From the NCBI RefSeq assembly GCF_001280515.1, contig NZ_LBIQ01000030.1:248001-312000 (forward strand): a stretch of DNA of 64,000 bases, read 5' to 3'. The position numbers were made by a program, and so were the translations under genes. Every line of letters starts with the position of its first letter. Within the stretch, counting starts at the first letter, position 1. The notes beneath the pieces are model-generated. The model made no database searches and was not told where the DNA came from. It worked only from the letters and a program-made list of their open reading frames with translations. This DNA is from Mangrovimonas sp. ST2L15. GTDB lineage: Bacteria > Bacteroidota > Bacteroidia > Flavobacteriales > Flavobacteriaceae. Positions 7,220 through 16,437 of the stretch are shown here, in pieces.

Positions 7220-8451
7220 TCTTTTTGCATATCGATCACATGAGCCAAATTGGCTACAATACGATCATGTTTCTTTACAAATGGATTGGTTTCATCCCAA
7301 ACATAACCAGCCAATACCGCACATATTTGTTTTTTAACCTCTAAGTTTTCAGGACGATGGAAAAACAAGGTCTGTAAATTACCCGTGTACCATTCCTTCA
7401 CATAGGTGGCAAATACATTTACGCCATATTTAATGTAATCGGCATAGTCTTTTTCCCAATCTACGGTCTCGCCATTTAGTTCATTTGAAATCAATTTAGA
7501 CGATTTTAAGGCAGATTCTGTAGCAAAAGTAACCCCTGAAGAAAACACAGGGTCCAAGAATTCGGCACTATTGCCTGTTAGTACAAAGCCCTTTCCATAA
7601 AACTTTTTCACGGCTTTGGAATAATTTCTAATACAAACGGGCTCAAACTCAAACTCCAAACCTTCAAACCTAGAATGGTAATACTCTGTAAGCTTCAACA
7701 TGGCTTTCATTCGTTCAGTATTAGAACCGCTGTATGAATCTATCAATTCATTTTTTCCTACAAAACCGATACTGGTGATACCATTTGAAAAAGGGATAAC
7801 CCAAAACCAAGTATCGGTATCCAATACATCAAAGGTAATCAGGGTTCCTTCTCTTCCTTCTGGGCGCTTTAAATCTTTAACATGAGTAAAAATAGAGGAG
7901 TGCTCTGGAATGGAAGAGGGTTTATCCAAATCCAACAAGCGAGGAAGCACCCTTCCATAACCACTAGAGTCGACTATGAATTTGGCGTTTACCTGATAGG
8001 ATTCTCCTTGATCATTCTTTATTTGGGTTGTCGAACTTCCATCTTCCTGAATTTGCACATCCAATACCTCATGACCAAATTGAATATCTACGCCTCGTTT
8101 TATAAGTTCTTGAGTCAAGGTGTGATCAAAATCAGCTCTAGGTACTTGCCAAGTCCAATCCCATCCTTCGGTATGCTTTTGGCTAAAATCAAAATTACAA
8201 ACCACATCATCCCTAAGAAATCGGGCACCTGCCTTGACTTCATAATTTCGTTCCTTTAAGCAATCTAGCAAACCAACTTCTTCAAAATGGTCCATGCATC
8301 TAGGAAGCAAGCTCTCACCTATTACAAACCTCGGGAAATGGCTCTTTTCAACCACTTTCACACGATGGCCTTGGTTAAATAAATAAGAGGCTGCCACACA
8401 TCCAGAAGGACCAGCACCAATAATTAACACATCTACTTGCACATCCATCAT
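7207..8451 (-). CDS. FAD-dependent halogenase-like/monooxygenase of the pigment locus
   Basis: 414 residues from the ATG at 8451 (another ATG follows at 8448). An N-terminal Rossmann motif GAGPSG (residues 12-17) and GESLLP (45-50) mark the FAD-binding family that includes flavin-dependent halogenases and geranylgeranyl reductase-like enzymes. WFWVIP at 215-220 fits the WxWxIP motif used to recognise halogenases, and Lys73 in EVKAGARF is a candidate for the halogenase lysine. Flexirubins are known in chlorinated forms, so aromatic ring chlorination is plausible; hydroxylation is the main alternative. It is divergent from the 33-gene biosynthetic operon and shares its control region. Confidence 0.72.
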   Translation of the reverse strand: MMDVQVDVLIIGAGPSGCVAASYLFNQGHRVKVVEKSHFPRFVIGESLLPRCMDHFEEVGLLDCLKERNYEVKAGARFLRDDVVCNFDFSQKHTEGWDWTWQVPRADFDHTLTQELIKRGVDIQFGHEVLDVQIQEDGSSTTQIKNDQGESYQVNAKFIVDSSGYGRVLPRLLDLDKPSSIPEHSSIFTHVKDLKRPEGREGTLITFDVLDTDTWFWVIPFSNGITSIGFVGKNELIDSYSGSNTERMKAMLKLTEYYHSRFEGLEFEFEPVCIRNYSKAVKKFYGKGFVLTGNSAEFLDPVFSSGVTFATESALKSSKLISNELNGETVDWEKDYADYIKYGVNVFATYVKEWYTGNLQTLFFHRPENLEVKKQICAVLAGYVWDETNPFVKKHDRIVANLAHVIDMQKEMSE

Positions 8452-8483
8452 AATCAATCAGCTATATAATTCATTTATTATAT

Positions 8484-8491
8484 TAAATTTG
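8484..8491 (+). promoter_or_regulatory. Possible -7 element for the pigment operon
   Basis: TAAATTTG fits TAnnTTTG and lies 69 bases before the ammonia-lyase ATG at 8560. I see no good TTG at the expected distance upstream, so this assignment is tentative. The 108-base divergent region (8452-8559) must hold the promoter for the whole operon, because no later gap is long enough. Confidence 0.35.
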
Positions 8492-8559
8492 CAATCCAAA
8501 TTAACTATTTTTAGTTCAAGTTATTTAAATTTTTCACAAAAAAAATCCAATAAATATTA

Positions 8560-10080
8560 ATGCTGACACTTAAAGGGACTCTAGGGATCAAGGAATTCTA
8601 TCAAATCATTTTTGAACAACAAGATTTTCAATTGGATGACTCTGTTTTAGAGATTGTAGAAAAGAGCTTTAATTTTCTTAAAGAATTTTCTGAAAACAAG
8701 GTCATATATGGGGTAAACACAGGGTTTGGTCCTATGGCACAATACAAAATCAAGGATTCTGAGCGTAATGAATTACAGTACAACCTCATACGCAGTCATG
8801 CCTCTGGGACTGGCAACCCGATTCCTCCTATCTATGTGAAAGCTGCAATGGTCGCTAGATTAAACACCCTATCGCTGGGTAATTCTGGAATTCATAAATC
8901 AGCAGTTATGTTGATGACGGAGTTGATCAATAGAGATATTACCCCTTTGATTTTTGAACACGGAAGTGTTGGAGCCAGTGGTGATTTGGTTCAATTGGCC
9001 CATTTGGCCTTAGTGTTAATAGGCGAAGGCGAAGTCTTTTACCAAGGAAGTTACCAACCCACCAAAGAGGTTTTTGAAAAGGAACAGTTAACACCTATTT
9101 CTGTAGAATTACGAGAAGGGCTGGCACTAATGAACGGAACATCAGTGATGACTGGAATTGGATTGATCAATACCGTTTTCACAAGAAGATTACTGGATTG
9201 GGCCATCACTTCTTCTGCTGCTATTAATGAAATAGTGAAAGCATATGACGACCATTTATCCTTTGAGCTAAACGAGTCTAAGAAGCATATCGGTCAAAGA
9301 GAAATTGCTAAGAAAATGCGTGAGCATTTAGAAGATAGCCAATTAACCAGAAAAAGAGAACATCATTTATATTCTAAAAACGAAGATGTTTCTGTCTTCA
9401 AAGAAAAAGTCCAGGAATATTACTCTTTAAGATGTGTTCCCCAAATTTTAGGTCCTGTCCTAGACACCTTAAACAGCGTGGAAAAAATTCTAATTGAAGA
9501 AGTAAATTCTGCAAATGACAACCCTATCGTGGATGTGGAAAGACAACATGTTTACCACGGCGGGAATTTTCATGGTGATTATGTGTCTTTGGAAATGGAT
9601 AAACTAAAAATGGTTGTTGCCAAATTAAGTATGCTTTCTGAAAGACAGCTAAACTACTTGTTAAATTCACGTTTAAATGACATGCTACCTCCATTTGTTA
9701 ATCTCGGGCAACTTGGGTTAAATTTTGGTATGCAGGGAGTGCAGTTTACAGCAACCTCTACAACGGCAGAAAACCAAATGCTGTCAAACCCAATGTATGT
9801 GCACAGTATTCCTAACAACAATGACAATCAAGATATAGTAAGTATGGGAACCAACTCGGCTCTTATTACAAAAAAGGTCATAGAAAATGCATTTGAAGTG
9901 GTTGCTATTGAATTGATAACTATCGTTCAAGCTATTGAATATCTGAATGTTAAAGATCAGGTTTCTTCAAAAACACGTAAAGTATATGATGAGATAAGGA
10001 ATATAGTCCCTATCTTTACCAAAGACGTTGTGATGTACCCCTATGTCAATAAAGTTAAGGAGTACCTCATCAATCATTAA
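8560..10080 (+). CDS. Tyrosine ammonia-lyase (MIO-dependent aromatic ammonia-lyase)
   Basis: 506 residues. It should deaminate L-tyrosine to 4-coumarate, the aryl starter of flexirubin polyenes. The Ala-Ser-Gly triad that forms the MIO cofactor is at residues 139-141 (GSVGASGDL), and the catalytic Tyr loop YGVNTGFGP begins at residue 50. The substrate-selectivity segment NLIRSHASGTG, and long stretches such as YVHSIPNNNDNQDIVSMGTN, match what I recall of the tyrosine-specific F. johnsoniae enzyme, not histidine ammonia-lyases. No hut genes are nearby. It is the first gene of the pigment operon, followed after 12 bases by the WG-repeat gene. Confidence 0.9.
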   Translation: MLTLKGTLGIKEFYQIIFEQQDFQLDDSVLEIVEKSFNFLKEFSENKVIYGVNTGFGPMAQYKIKDSERNELQYNLIRSHASGTGNPIPPIYVKAAMVARLNTLSLGNSGIHKSAVMLMTELINRDITPLIFEHGSVGASGDLVQLAHLALVLIGEGEVFYQGSYQPTKEVFEKEQLTPISVELREGLALMNGTSVMTGIGLINTVFTRRLLDWAITSSAAINEIVKAYDDHLSFELNESKKHIGQREIAKKMREHLEDSQLTRKREHHLYSKNEDVSVFKEKVQEYYSLRCVPQILGPVLDTLNSVEKILIEEVNSANDNPIVDVERQHVYHGGNFHGDYVSLEMDKLKMVVAKLSMLSERQLNYLLNSRLNDMLPPFVNLGQLGLNFGMQGVQFTATSTTAENQMLSNPMYVHSIPNNNDNQDIVSMGTNSALITKKVIENAFEVVAIELITIVQAIEYLNVKDQVSSKTRKVYDEIRNIVPIFTKDVVMYPYVNKVKEYLINH

Positions 10081-10092
10081 AAGCTATTAATC

Positions 10093-11220
10093 ATGTTTCG
10101 AGTATTCTTTTTTATTTTCATGATTGCTGGTTTCAGCAGTCATGGCCAAGAGTTAGCACTTGCCAGAACGGACGGTCAATTTGGTTTTATCAACACTTCT
10201 GGAGAATGGCATATTAAACCCCAATTTAAGGACGCCAAAAGTTTTTCAGATGATTTGGCAGAAGCCATGAATGATGACAAATCTTGGGGATACATCAATA
10301 GAAAAGGGGAATGGGTGATCAAGCCACAATTTAAAGATGTTAAGGCTTTTCACTCTGGAATTGCTTTAGCTACCGATGGCAATGATTGGTTTTACATTGA
10401 CAAATCTGGAAATAAAACCCTTGCTCAAGTTCAAACAGATAAATACTATGATTTTAGTGATGGCATGGCCATCATCAGAAATGGAGATTTAGTAGGTTTT
10501 ATAAATACCCAAGGAGCGGTTGTTGTCCAGCCTAAGTTTGAAAAGGCGTTCCCTTTTCAAAATGGTCACTCTAAAGTATTGGAAGGTGGGAAATGGGGAT
10601 TGATTGACAAAACTGGAGCCTATCTGGTGAAAACAGAATATGATGGAATAGGTCAAGTTTCCAATGGCCCTGTTGTTGCTGAAATGGGATCCTCTAAAGG
10701 CTTAATAATTGACGGTCAATTCAAAGAGATTCCAGGAGCTGAAAAAATTTGGGATTTCACCTCTACTGAAGGTCTTGCCTTTGCAAAAAAAGATGGTCAA
10801 TTGGGTTTTATAGATGCTCAAGGTAATTGGGTTATCGAACCCCAATTTGACAAAGTAAAAGATTTTAGCAATGGATTAGCCCCTGTTATGAAAGACAAAA
10901 AATGGGGGTATATTGATACCAATGGTCAAGTAATTATTGATTATCAATTCAAGGATGCTGAGACTTTTAGCAAAGATGGATTAGCACCAGTTAAACCATC
11001 TAAATTATGGGGATTTATTGATAAAAAAGGCAACTTAGTAATTGAGGATAAATACGATATTTCCTCGGTAAATTTTGGGGCCCTTTTTGGTGCCTCAGAA
11101 GACAAAGGCTTTATTGATGGCTTATCCAGAGTCAAACTGAAAAAAGAATGGGCTTTTATCAAACCCAACGGTGAAGTCCTAGGTAATACATGGTTTGAAA
11201 ACCTAGAATTATTTAAATAA
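10093..11220 (+). CDS. WG-repeat secreted protein
   Basis: 375 residues with a signal peptide (FFIFMIAGFSSHGQ). The mature part is about eight WG/KWG_Leptospira-type repeats, each with a core such as WGYINRKGEWVIKPQFKD, spaced 40-50 residues apart. The repeats form beta-rich, probably propeller or solenoid-like, extracellular or periplasmic structures in other proteins. No enzyme motif is present. Why a WG-repeat protein sits between the ammonia-lyase and the ketoreductase of a pigment operon is unclear; a scaffold or envelope role is only a guess. Confidence 0.82.
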   Translation: MFRVFFFIFMIAGFSSHGQELALARTDGQFGFINTSGEWHIKPQFKDAKSFSDDLAEAMNDDKSWGYINRKGEWVIKPQFKDVKAFHSGIALATDGNDWFYIDKSGNKTLAQVQTDKYYDFSDGMAIIRNGDLVGFINTQGAVVVQPKFEKAFPFQNGHSKVLEGGKWGLIDKTGAYLVKTEYDGIGQVSNGPVVAEMGSSKGLIIDGQFKEIPGAEKIWDFTSTEGLAFAKKDGQLGFIDAQGNWVIEPQFDKVKDFSNGLAPVMKDKKWGYIDTNGQVIIDYQFKDAETFSKDGLAPVKPSKLWGFIDKKGNLVIEDKYDISSVNFGALFGASEDKGFIDGLSRVKLKKEWAFIKPNGEVLGNTWFENLELFK

Positions 11221-11244
11221 ACGAAACTAAACGAACTATTATAA

Positions 11245-11976
11245 ATGAAATGTGCCCTAATCACAGGCGGTTCTCGCGGCATTGGACGAGCAATTTGCAT
11301 CCAACTGGCAAAAGATACCGACTATCATATTCTTATTAATTACAACAGTAACGAGCAAGCAGCATTAGAAACCCTAAAAGAAGTAGAAGCTCTAGGAAAT
11401 TCTGGTGAGATTTTAAAATTTAATGTTTCTGATGCCGAACAAGTAAACTCTACCTTAGACACTTGGCAAACCAATAATCCTGATGCTATCGTAGAAGTTA
11501 TAGTTAACAATGCAGGAATCACTAAAGATGGCTTGTTTATGTGGATGCCATCAGAAGATTGGAATTCTGTTATTAATACCTCTCTCAATGGATTCTATAA
11601 TGTAACCCATTTCTTCATTCAGAAATTACTTAGAAATAGATACGGAAGAATCATCAACATTGCCTCAGTTTCTGGTGTGAAAGGAACTGCTGGTCAAGCC
11701 AATTATTCGGCCGCTAAAGGTGCCTTGATTGGTGCAACCAAAGCACTAGCACAAGAAGTAGCCAAAAGAAAAATCACTGTTAATGCAGTAGCTCCCGGAT
11801 TTATTAAATCTGACATGACTGCAGAATTGGATGAAAAAGAATTAAAAAACATGATTCCAATGAACCGATTTGGAGAGGCTGAAGAAGTCGCCCACGTCGT
11901 ATCCTTTTTAGCTTCCAAAAAAGCATCGTATATTACTGGAGAAGTCATTAATATTAATGGTGGAATTTACTCATAA
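11245..11976 (+). CDS. 3-oxoacyl-ACP reductase (FabG-like)
   Basis: 243 residues, classical short-chain dehydrogenase. It should reduce the beta-keto group of each polyene elongation intermediate with NADPH. The cofactor motif TGGSRGIG is at residues 7-14, NNAG at 88-91, and the catalytic Ser141, Tyr154 and Lys158 (YSAAK) are all present. It is the only ketoreductase in the operon, so it must act on all rounds unless the housekeeping FabG assists. It ends 11 bases before the first ketosynthase. Confidence 0.9.
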   Translation: MKCALITGGSRGIGRAICIQLAKDTDYHILINYNSNEQAALETLKEVEALGNSGEILKFNVSDAEQVNSTLDTWQTNNPDAIVEVIVNNAGITKDGLFMWMPSEDWNSVINTSLNGFYNVTHFFIQKLLRNRYGRIINIASVSGVKGTAGQANYSAAKGALIGATKALAQEVAKRKITVNAVAPGFIKSDMTAELDEKELKNMIPMNRFGEAEEVAHVVSFLASKKASYITGEVININGGIYS

Positions 11977-11987
11977 ATAAAGGGAAC

Positions 11988-13211
11988 ATGAAGCGAGTTG
12001 TAATTACAGGAATGGGTATTTATTCTTGTATAGGTGAAAATTTGGAGGAAGTAAAAAAGTCTTTATACGAAGGTAAATCTGGTATTGTCATAGATCCTCA
12101 AAGAATAGATTTTGGATACCGATCACCGCTTACGGGAATGGTCAATAGGCCCGATTTAAAAGGCATGCTATCTAGAAGACAAAGGATAAGTATGGGTGAG
12201 GAAACTGAATTTGCCTATATGGCTACCATTGAAGCCTTAAGAAATTCTAGGATAGACCAAGACTTTATCGACAACCATGAGGTAGGTATCCTTTATGGCA
12301 ATGACAGTACGGCCAAATCTGTGGTAGAATCCAATGACAAAATAAGAGATAAAAAAGACACAACATTAGTAGGTTCTGGAGCCATTTTTCAAGGCATGAA
12401 TTCTTCGGTCACCATGAACCTCTCCACCATATTCAAACTGACTGGCGTCAATTTTACTATCAGTGCAGCCTGTGCCAGCGGATCCCATTCCATTGGAATG
12501 GCTTACCAACTTATAAAAGCAGGTTTGCAAGAATGCATTATTTGTGGTGGAGCCCAAGAAATTAATCCCATTGCCATGGGGAGTTTTGACGGATTAGGAG
12601 TGTTCTCAACCAATACAGAAAACCCAGCGCAAGCCTCAAGACCTTTTGACAGTAACAGAGATGGACTGGTTCCTAGTGGAGGAGCTGCAACGCTTATTTT
12701 AGAGTCCTATGAATCTGCCGTAAAAAGAGGCGCCCCCATTTTGGGAGAAGTATTGGGTTATGGCTTTTCCTCTAATGGCGACCACATATCAACTCCCAAT
12801 GTAAATGGCCCAAGCAGAGCAATGGAAATGGCTTTGAAACAGTCAAACATTAAAGCTTCAGATATTGAATATGTGAATGCCCACGCCACCTCTACTCCTG
12901 TAGGAGATGCCAATGAAGCACGAGCTATTTTTGAAGTCTTTGGTGAAAATGGACCTTATGTGAGTTCCACCAAATCCATGACAGGTCATGAGTGCTGGAT
13001 GGCAGGTGCCAGTGAGGTTATCTATTCCATGCTAATGATGCAAAACGATTTTATCGCTCCCAACATAAACCTAGAAACTCCAGATGAAGCCGCCTCAAAA
13101 TTAAATTTGGTGAGCAAAACGCTAGATAAAAAATTTGATGTATTTTTGTCCAATTCATTTGGATTTGGCGGGACAAATTCCGCCTTAATTATTAAAAAAA
13201 TGTTGGTGTAG
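11988..13211 (+). CDS. Beta-ketoacyl-ACP synthase, FabF-like (KS 1)
   Basis: 407 residues, complete thiolase-fold ketosynthase. The nucleophile Cys162 (SAACASG), His299 (NAHATST), Lys329 and His334 (KSMTGHE) are all in place, so it should be an active decarboxylating condensing enzyme. It is followed two bases later by an ACP gene and preceded by the ketoreductase, suggesting the three act together. Which chain it extends (aryl polyene or resorcinol side chain) cannot be read from sequence. Confidence 0.9.
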   Translation: MKRVVITGMGIYSCIGENLEEVKKSLYEGKSGIVIDPQRIDFGYRSPLTGMVNRPDLKGMLSRRQRISMGEETEFAYMATIEALRNSRIDQDFIDNHEVGILYGNDSTAKSVVESNDKIRDKKDTTLVGSGAIFQGMNSSVTMNLSTIFKLTGVNFTISAACASGSHSIGMAYQLIKAGLQECIICGGAQEINPIAMGSFDGLGVFSTNTENPAQASRPFDSNRDGLVPSGGAATLILESYESAVKRGAPILGEVLGYGFSSNGDHISTPNVNGPSRAMEMALKQSNIKASDIEYVNAHATSTPVGDANEARAIFEVFGENGPYVSSTKSMTGHECWMAGASEVIYSMLMMQNDFIAPNINLETPDEAASKLNLVSKTLDKKFDVFLSNSFGFGGTNSALIIKKMLV

Positions 13212-13213
13212 CA

Positions 13214-13456
13214 ATGGATAAAGAAGTTATTATTGAGAAAATAAACGACTTTCTTATAGATGAATTTGAGGTTGAAAGTGAAGATATTTCACCTGAAGCC
13301 AATTTAAAGGACACTTTGGAACTTGACAGTCTAGATTTTGTAGATTTAGTGGTAGCTGTTGAATCTAATTTTGGTGTTAAATTGGTAGGAGAAGACTTTG
13401 TTGGGGTTAAATCCCTTGAAGATTTTTATAACCTTATAGAAAGAAAATTAAGCTAA
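13214..13456 (+). CDS. Acyl carrier protein (ACP 1)
   Basis: 80 residues, acidic and helical. The phosphopantetheine attachment site is Ser39 in ELDSLDFVD. It should tether growing chains for the ketosynthase encoded just upstream. A second ACP is encoded at 23976, so the operon likely keeps two carrier pools. No phosphopantetheinyl transferase gene is seen in the window. Confidence 0.92.
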   Translation: MDKEVIIEKINDFLIDEFEVESEDISPEANLKDTLELDSLDFVDLVVAVESNFGVKLVGEDFVGVKSLEDFYNLIERKLS

Positions 13457-13477
13457 ATACAGCCCCTAAAATAATGT

Positions 13478-14371
13478 ATGGCTACTGAGTGGAAAGGTAA
13501 ATCCCGCGGAACGGTTTTGGGTTACAAAATATTTGTATTTTGTATGAAAAACCTAGGATTGGGGTCTGCCTATTTCGTCCTTAATTTTGTAGCTACATAT
13601 TTTGTTTTCTTTGCATTAGATGGTTCTAAGGCTATCTATTATTACTTTCACAAACGCTTAGGATATTCCAAATTCAAAAGTCTCATTAGCATTTTTAAAA
13701 GCTACTACGTTTTTGGGCAAACCATCATTGATAAAGTGGCGATTTCATCAGGACTTCGGGAAAAATTCACTTATGAATTTGACGGTATGCACCTCATTGA
13801 AGAAACTTTAAGAGCTAAAAAAGGAGGGGTTCTTATTAGCGCTCATGTTGGCAATTTTGAAATAGCTGAACATTTTTTTGGAGATCTAGAAGAAGACGCA
13901 TCCATAAGCCTTCTCACCACAGATGTAGAACATTCTGCCATCAAAGATTATTTGGAAAGCGTGACCAAGAAATCCAATATCAATTTCATTCTTATTCAAG
14001 AAGATTTATCACACATTTTTGAAATTAATGCCGCTTTAGCAAGGAATGAAATTGTTTGTATGACCGGAGATCGCTATATTGAAAATTCAAAATTTTTAGA
14101 ACATGAATTATTGGGTAAAAAGGCTAAATTTCCTGCCGGACCTTTTTTGCTTGCATCCCGATTAAATGTTCCTGTTTTGTTTGTGTATGTCATGAAAGAA
14201 ACCAATACCCATTATCACCTTTACACCAGAAAATCGCACACCAAACATAGAGATGCTTTAGGCCTTCTTGAAGAATATACACAAAGTGTCACTTGGATGC
14301 TTAAAAAATACCCCTTGCAGTGGTTTAACTATTTTGATTTTTGGGGTGCAAATAAAGACCTCAAAAACTAA
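13478..14371 (+). CDS. LpxL-family acyltransferase
   Basis: 297 residues, related to lipid A late acyltransferases. An N-terminal membrane segment lies near residues 30-48, and the catalytic HxxxxE signature is at residues 123-128 (HVGNFE). In aryl-polyene loci, homologues are thought to join the polyene carboxylate to a lipid or to another acyl acceptor. Here it may form the ester between the polyene acid and the dialkylresorcinol, since the darA and darB genes come immediately after. Its stop codon overlaps the darA start by one base (TAATG), so translation is probably coupled. Confidence 0.85.
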   Translation: MATEWKGKSRGTVLGYKIFVFCMKNLGLGSAYFVLNFVATYFVFFALDGSKAIYYYFHKRLGYSKFKSLISIFKSYYVFGQTIIDKVAISSGLREKFTYEFDGMHLIEETLRAKKGGVLISAHVGNFEIAEHFFGDLEEDASISLLTTDVEHSAIKDYLESVTKKSNINFILIQEDLSHIFEINAALARNEIVCMTGDRYIENSKFLEHELLGKKAKFPAGPFLLASRLNVPVLFVYVMKETNTHYHLYTRKSHTKHRDALGLLEEYTQSVTWMLKKYPLQWFNYFDFWGANKDLKN

Positions 14372-15300
14372 TGAAACACGTTTTAGTCATCCATTTTTCC
14401 CAATCTGGACAATTAACAGAAATAGTCAATAACGTGGTTACGGATCTCAAGAACCATGATCAAGTTCAAATAGATTATCACCAAATTGAAATGGAAGACC
14501 CCTTCCCTTTTCCTTGGTCCCGAGAAGCCTTCTATGGTGCTTTTCCTGACACCTATAGTCAGAAACCAAGAGCCGTAAAACCTGTTTCTGAAACCATATT
14601 GAACACCTCCTATGACTTGATTATTTTGGGATATCAAATTTGGTATTTAACCCCTTCTCTACCCACCATATCTTTTCTAGCAACAGATGACGCCAAGAAG
14701 CTTTTCAAAAACACCCCAGTAGTTACTGTTATTGGGTGTCGAAATTTATGGATGATGGCTCAGGAAAAGATGAAAGTTCATTTAACTAGTTTGAAAGCAC
14801 AGTTAGTTGGCAACATTGCATTGGTAGACCATCACCTAAATCATATCAGTGTGATCACTATTGCCCAATGGATGTTTTCTGGAGAAAAGAAAAAGTATTT
14901 AGGCATCTTTCCTAAACCTGGTGTACAACAAAAGGACATTGACCATTCCGTAAGATTTAGTAAAACGATTTTAAACCATTTATTGAGTGGGGACTTTTCA
15001 AATTTACAACCCAGTTTATTAAAACAAGGTGCTGTTTCGCTTAAATCCTTTTTAATTTTAACCGATCAAAAAGGAAATAAGATTTTCTCAAAATGGTCCC
15101 AAATAATTCTAAGAAATAGTAAGGAAAATACATCAAAAAGAAGATTATTGGTAAAAATGTTCAGTATTTACCTTTTATTTGCAATTTGGGTCATATCCCC
15201 AATAGTTTTTATTTTATTTTTGTTGACTTATTTACCTTTGCGAAAGAGGTATAGTAAACAAAAAAGCTATTATTCATCAGTCGCCTTAAATGGAGAATAA
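14371..15300 (+). CDS. darA: Dialkylresorcinol condensing enzyme DarA
   Basis: 309 residues. DarA partners DarB to join and aromatise two beta-keto acyl units into a 2,5-dialkylresorcinol, the alcohol half of flexirubin. The N-terminus is flavodoxin-like (HVLVIHFSQSGQLTEIV), followed by the family-typical PFPWSREAFYGAFPDTY near residues 48-64. A C-terminal membrane segment (about 270-292) is followed by a basic tail. It is adjacent to darB in the order seen in known dar loci. The name is by family and context, not by experiment. Confidence 0.85.
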   Translation: MKHVLVIHFSQSGQLTEIVNNVVTDLKNHDQVQIDYHQIEMEDPFPFPWSREAFYGAFPDTYSQKPRAVKPVSETILNTSYDLIILGYQIWYLTPSLPTISFLATDDAKKLFKNTPVVTVIGCRNLWMMAQEKMKVHLTSLKAQLVGNIALVDHHLNHISVITIAQWMFSGEKKKYLGIFPKPGVQQKDIDHSVRFSKTILNHLLSGDFSNLQPSLLKQGAVSLKSFLILTDQKGNKIFSKWSQIILRNSKENTSKRRLLVKMFSIYLLFAIWVISPIVFILFLLTYLPLRKRYSKQKSYYSSVALNGE

Positions 15301-15303
15301 ACA

Positions 15304-16437
15304 ATGAAGGAAGTCTATATAACACGCATATCTAAATTTTTACCTAATCGCCCTATTTCTAACGATGAAATGGAAGACAAATTAGGTTTAATAAACGGCC
15401 AACACTCAAAGGGAAGACGTATTGTATTGCGTAACAATCAAATCAAAACGAGATATTACGCGATTGACGACAATGGGAATATTACTCATAATAATGCCCA
15501 ATTGACTAAAGAGGCTGTAGAAAGATTGTGTGATGACAACTTCAAAACCACAGACATCGAATTGCTTTCCTGCGGTACGTCAAGCCCAGACCAAATTTTA
15601 CCTTCACACGCAGCCATGGTACATGGTTTTCTGAAAAATGGTAATATTGAAATCAACTCTCCTTCAGGAGCATGTTGTTCTGGGATGAACGCCATGAAAT
15701 TCGGCTACCTTTCGGTGAAATGTGGACAAACTCAAAATGCTGTTGTAACGGGATCTGAAAGAACATCTTCTTGGATGAAATCCGATGTTTTTGAAGACGA
15801 ACTCAAGCATTTAGAAAACCTAGAAGACAACCCCATATTAGCTTTCAACAAAGATTTTCTTCGCTGGATGTTATCAGATGGTGCTGGAGCCTTTTTATTG
15901 GAAAGCGAGCCCAAAGGGGATTGCCCTTTAAAAATTGAATGGATGGAGGGCACTTCATTTGCCCATGAGATTGAAGCTTGTATGTATGCTGGCGGTGATA
16001 AATTGGAAGACGGCTTTTTAAAACCTTGGAGCGAGTACCCTTCTAACGAATGGAGCAAAAAATCGCTATTTGCCATGAAGCAAGATGTTAAGCTTCTTGG
16101 TAAATTTATATTGAAGAAAGCTGTTGAAACCCTTCAAATGCTTTTTGAAAAACACCAAATGTCTTCATCAGAAATTGACTATTATTTACCTCATATCTCC
16201 TCTTACTATTTCAAAGAGCAACTTTATAAAGAGATGAAAGAAGGTGGTGTAGAAATTCCATGGGAAAACTGGTTCATGAATTTGGAACGTGTTGGAAACG
16301 TAGGTGCTGGTTCCATTTACATCATGCTTGAAGAATTAGTAGCTTCTGGAAAGTTGAAAAAAGGAGACAAAATACTCTTATCTGTTCCTGAAAGTGCCCG
16401 ATTTGCATATTCTGTCGCATTAGTAACAGTGGTTTAG
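15304..16437 (+). CDS. darB: Ketosynthase III-like DarB
   Basis: 377 residues, thiolase-fold condensing enzyme of the FabH/DarB type. The nucleophile is Cys125 in SGACCSGMN, with a conserved His in LPHISSYYF (about 297) and an Asn region near the C-terminus (GNVGAGSIY). It should carry out the first C-C bond formation in dialkylresorcinol synthesis together with DarA, encoded three bases upstream. Its stop codon abuts the next ATG at 16438. Confidence 0.87.
   Translation: MKEVYITRISKFLPNRPISNDEMEDKLGLINGQHSKGRRIVLRNNQIKTRYYAIDDNGNITHNNAQLTKEAVERLCDDNFKTTDIELLSCGTSSPDQILPSHAAMVHGFLKNGNIEINSPSGACCSGMNAMKFGYLSVKCGQTQNAVVTGSERTSSWMKSDVFEDELKHLENLEDNPILAFNKDFLRWMLSDGAGAFLLESEPKGDCPLKIEWMEGTSFAHEIEACMYAGGDKLEDGFLKPWSEYPSNEWSKKSLFAMKQDVKLLGKFILKKAVETLQMLFEKHQMSSSEIDYYLPHISSYYFKEQLYKEMKEGGVEIPWENWFMNLERVGNVGAGSIYIMLEELVASGKLKKGDKILLSVPESARFAYSVALVTVV

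Noticed and set aside
8560-10080. Histidine ammonia-lyase (HutH)
   Set aside because: The selectivity segment and overall sequence follow the flavobacterial tyrosine enzyme, and no hutU, hutI or hutG gene is near.
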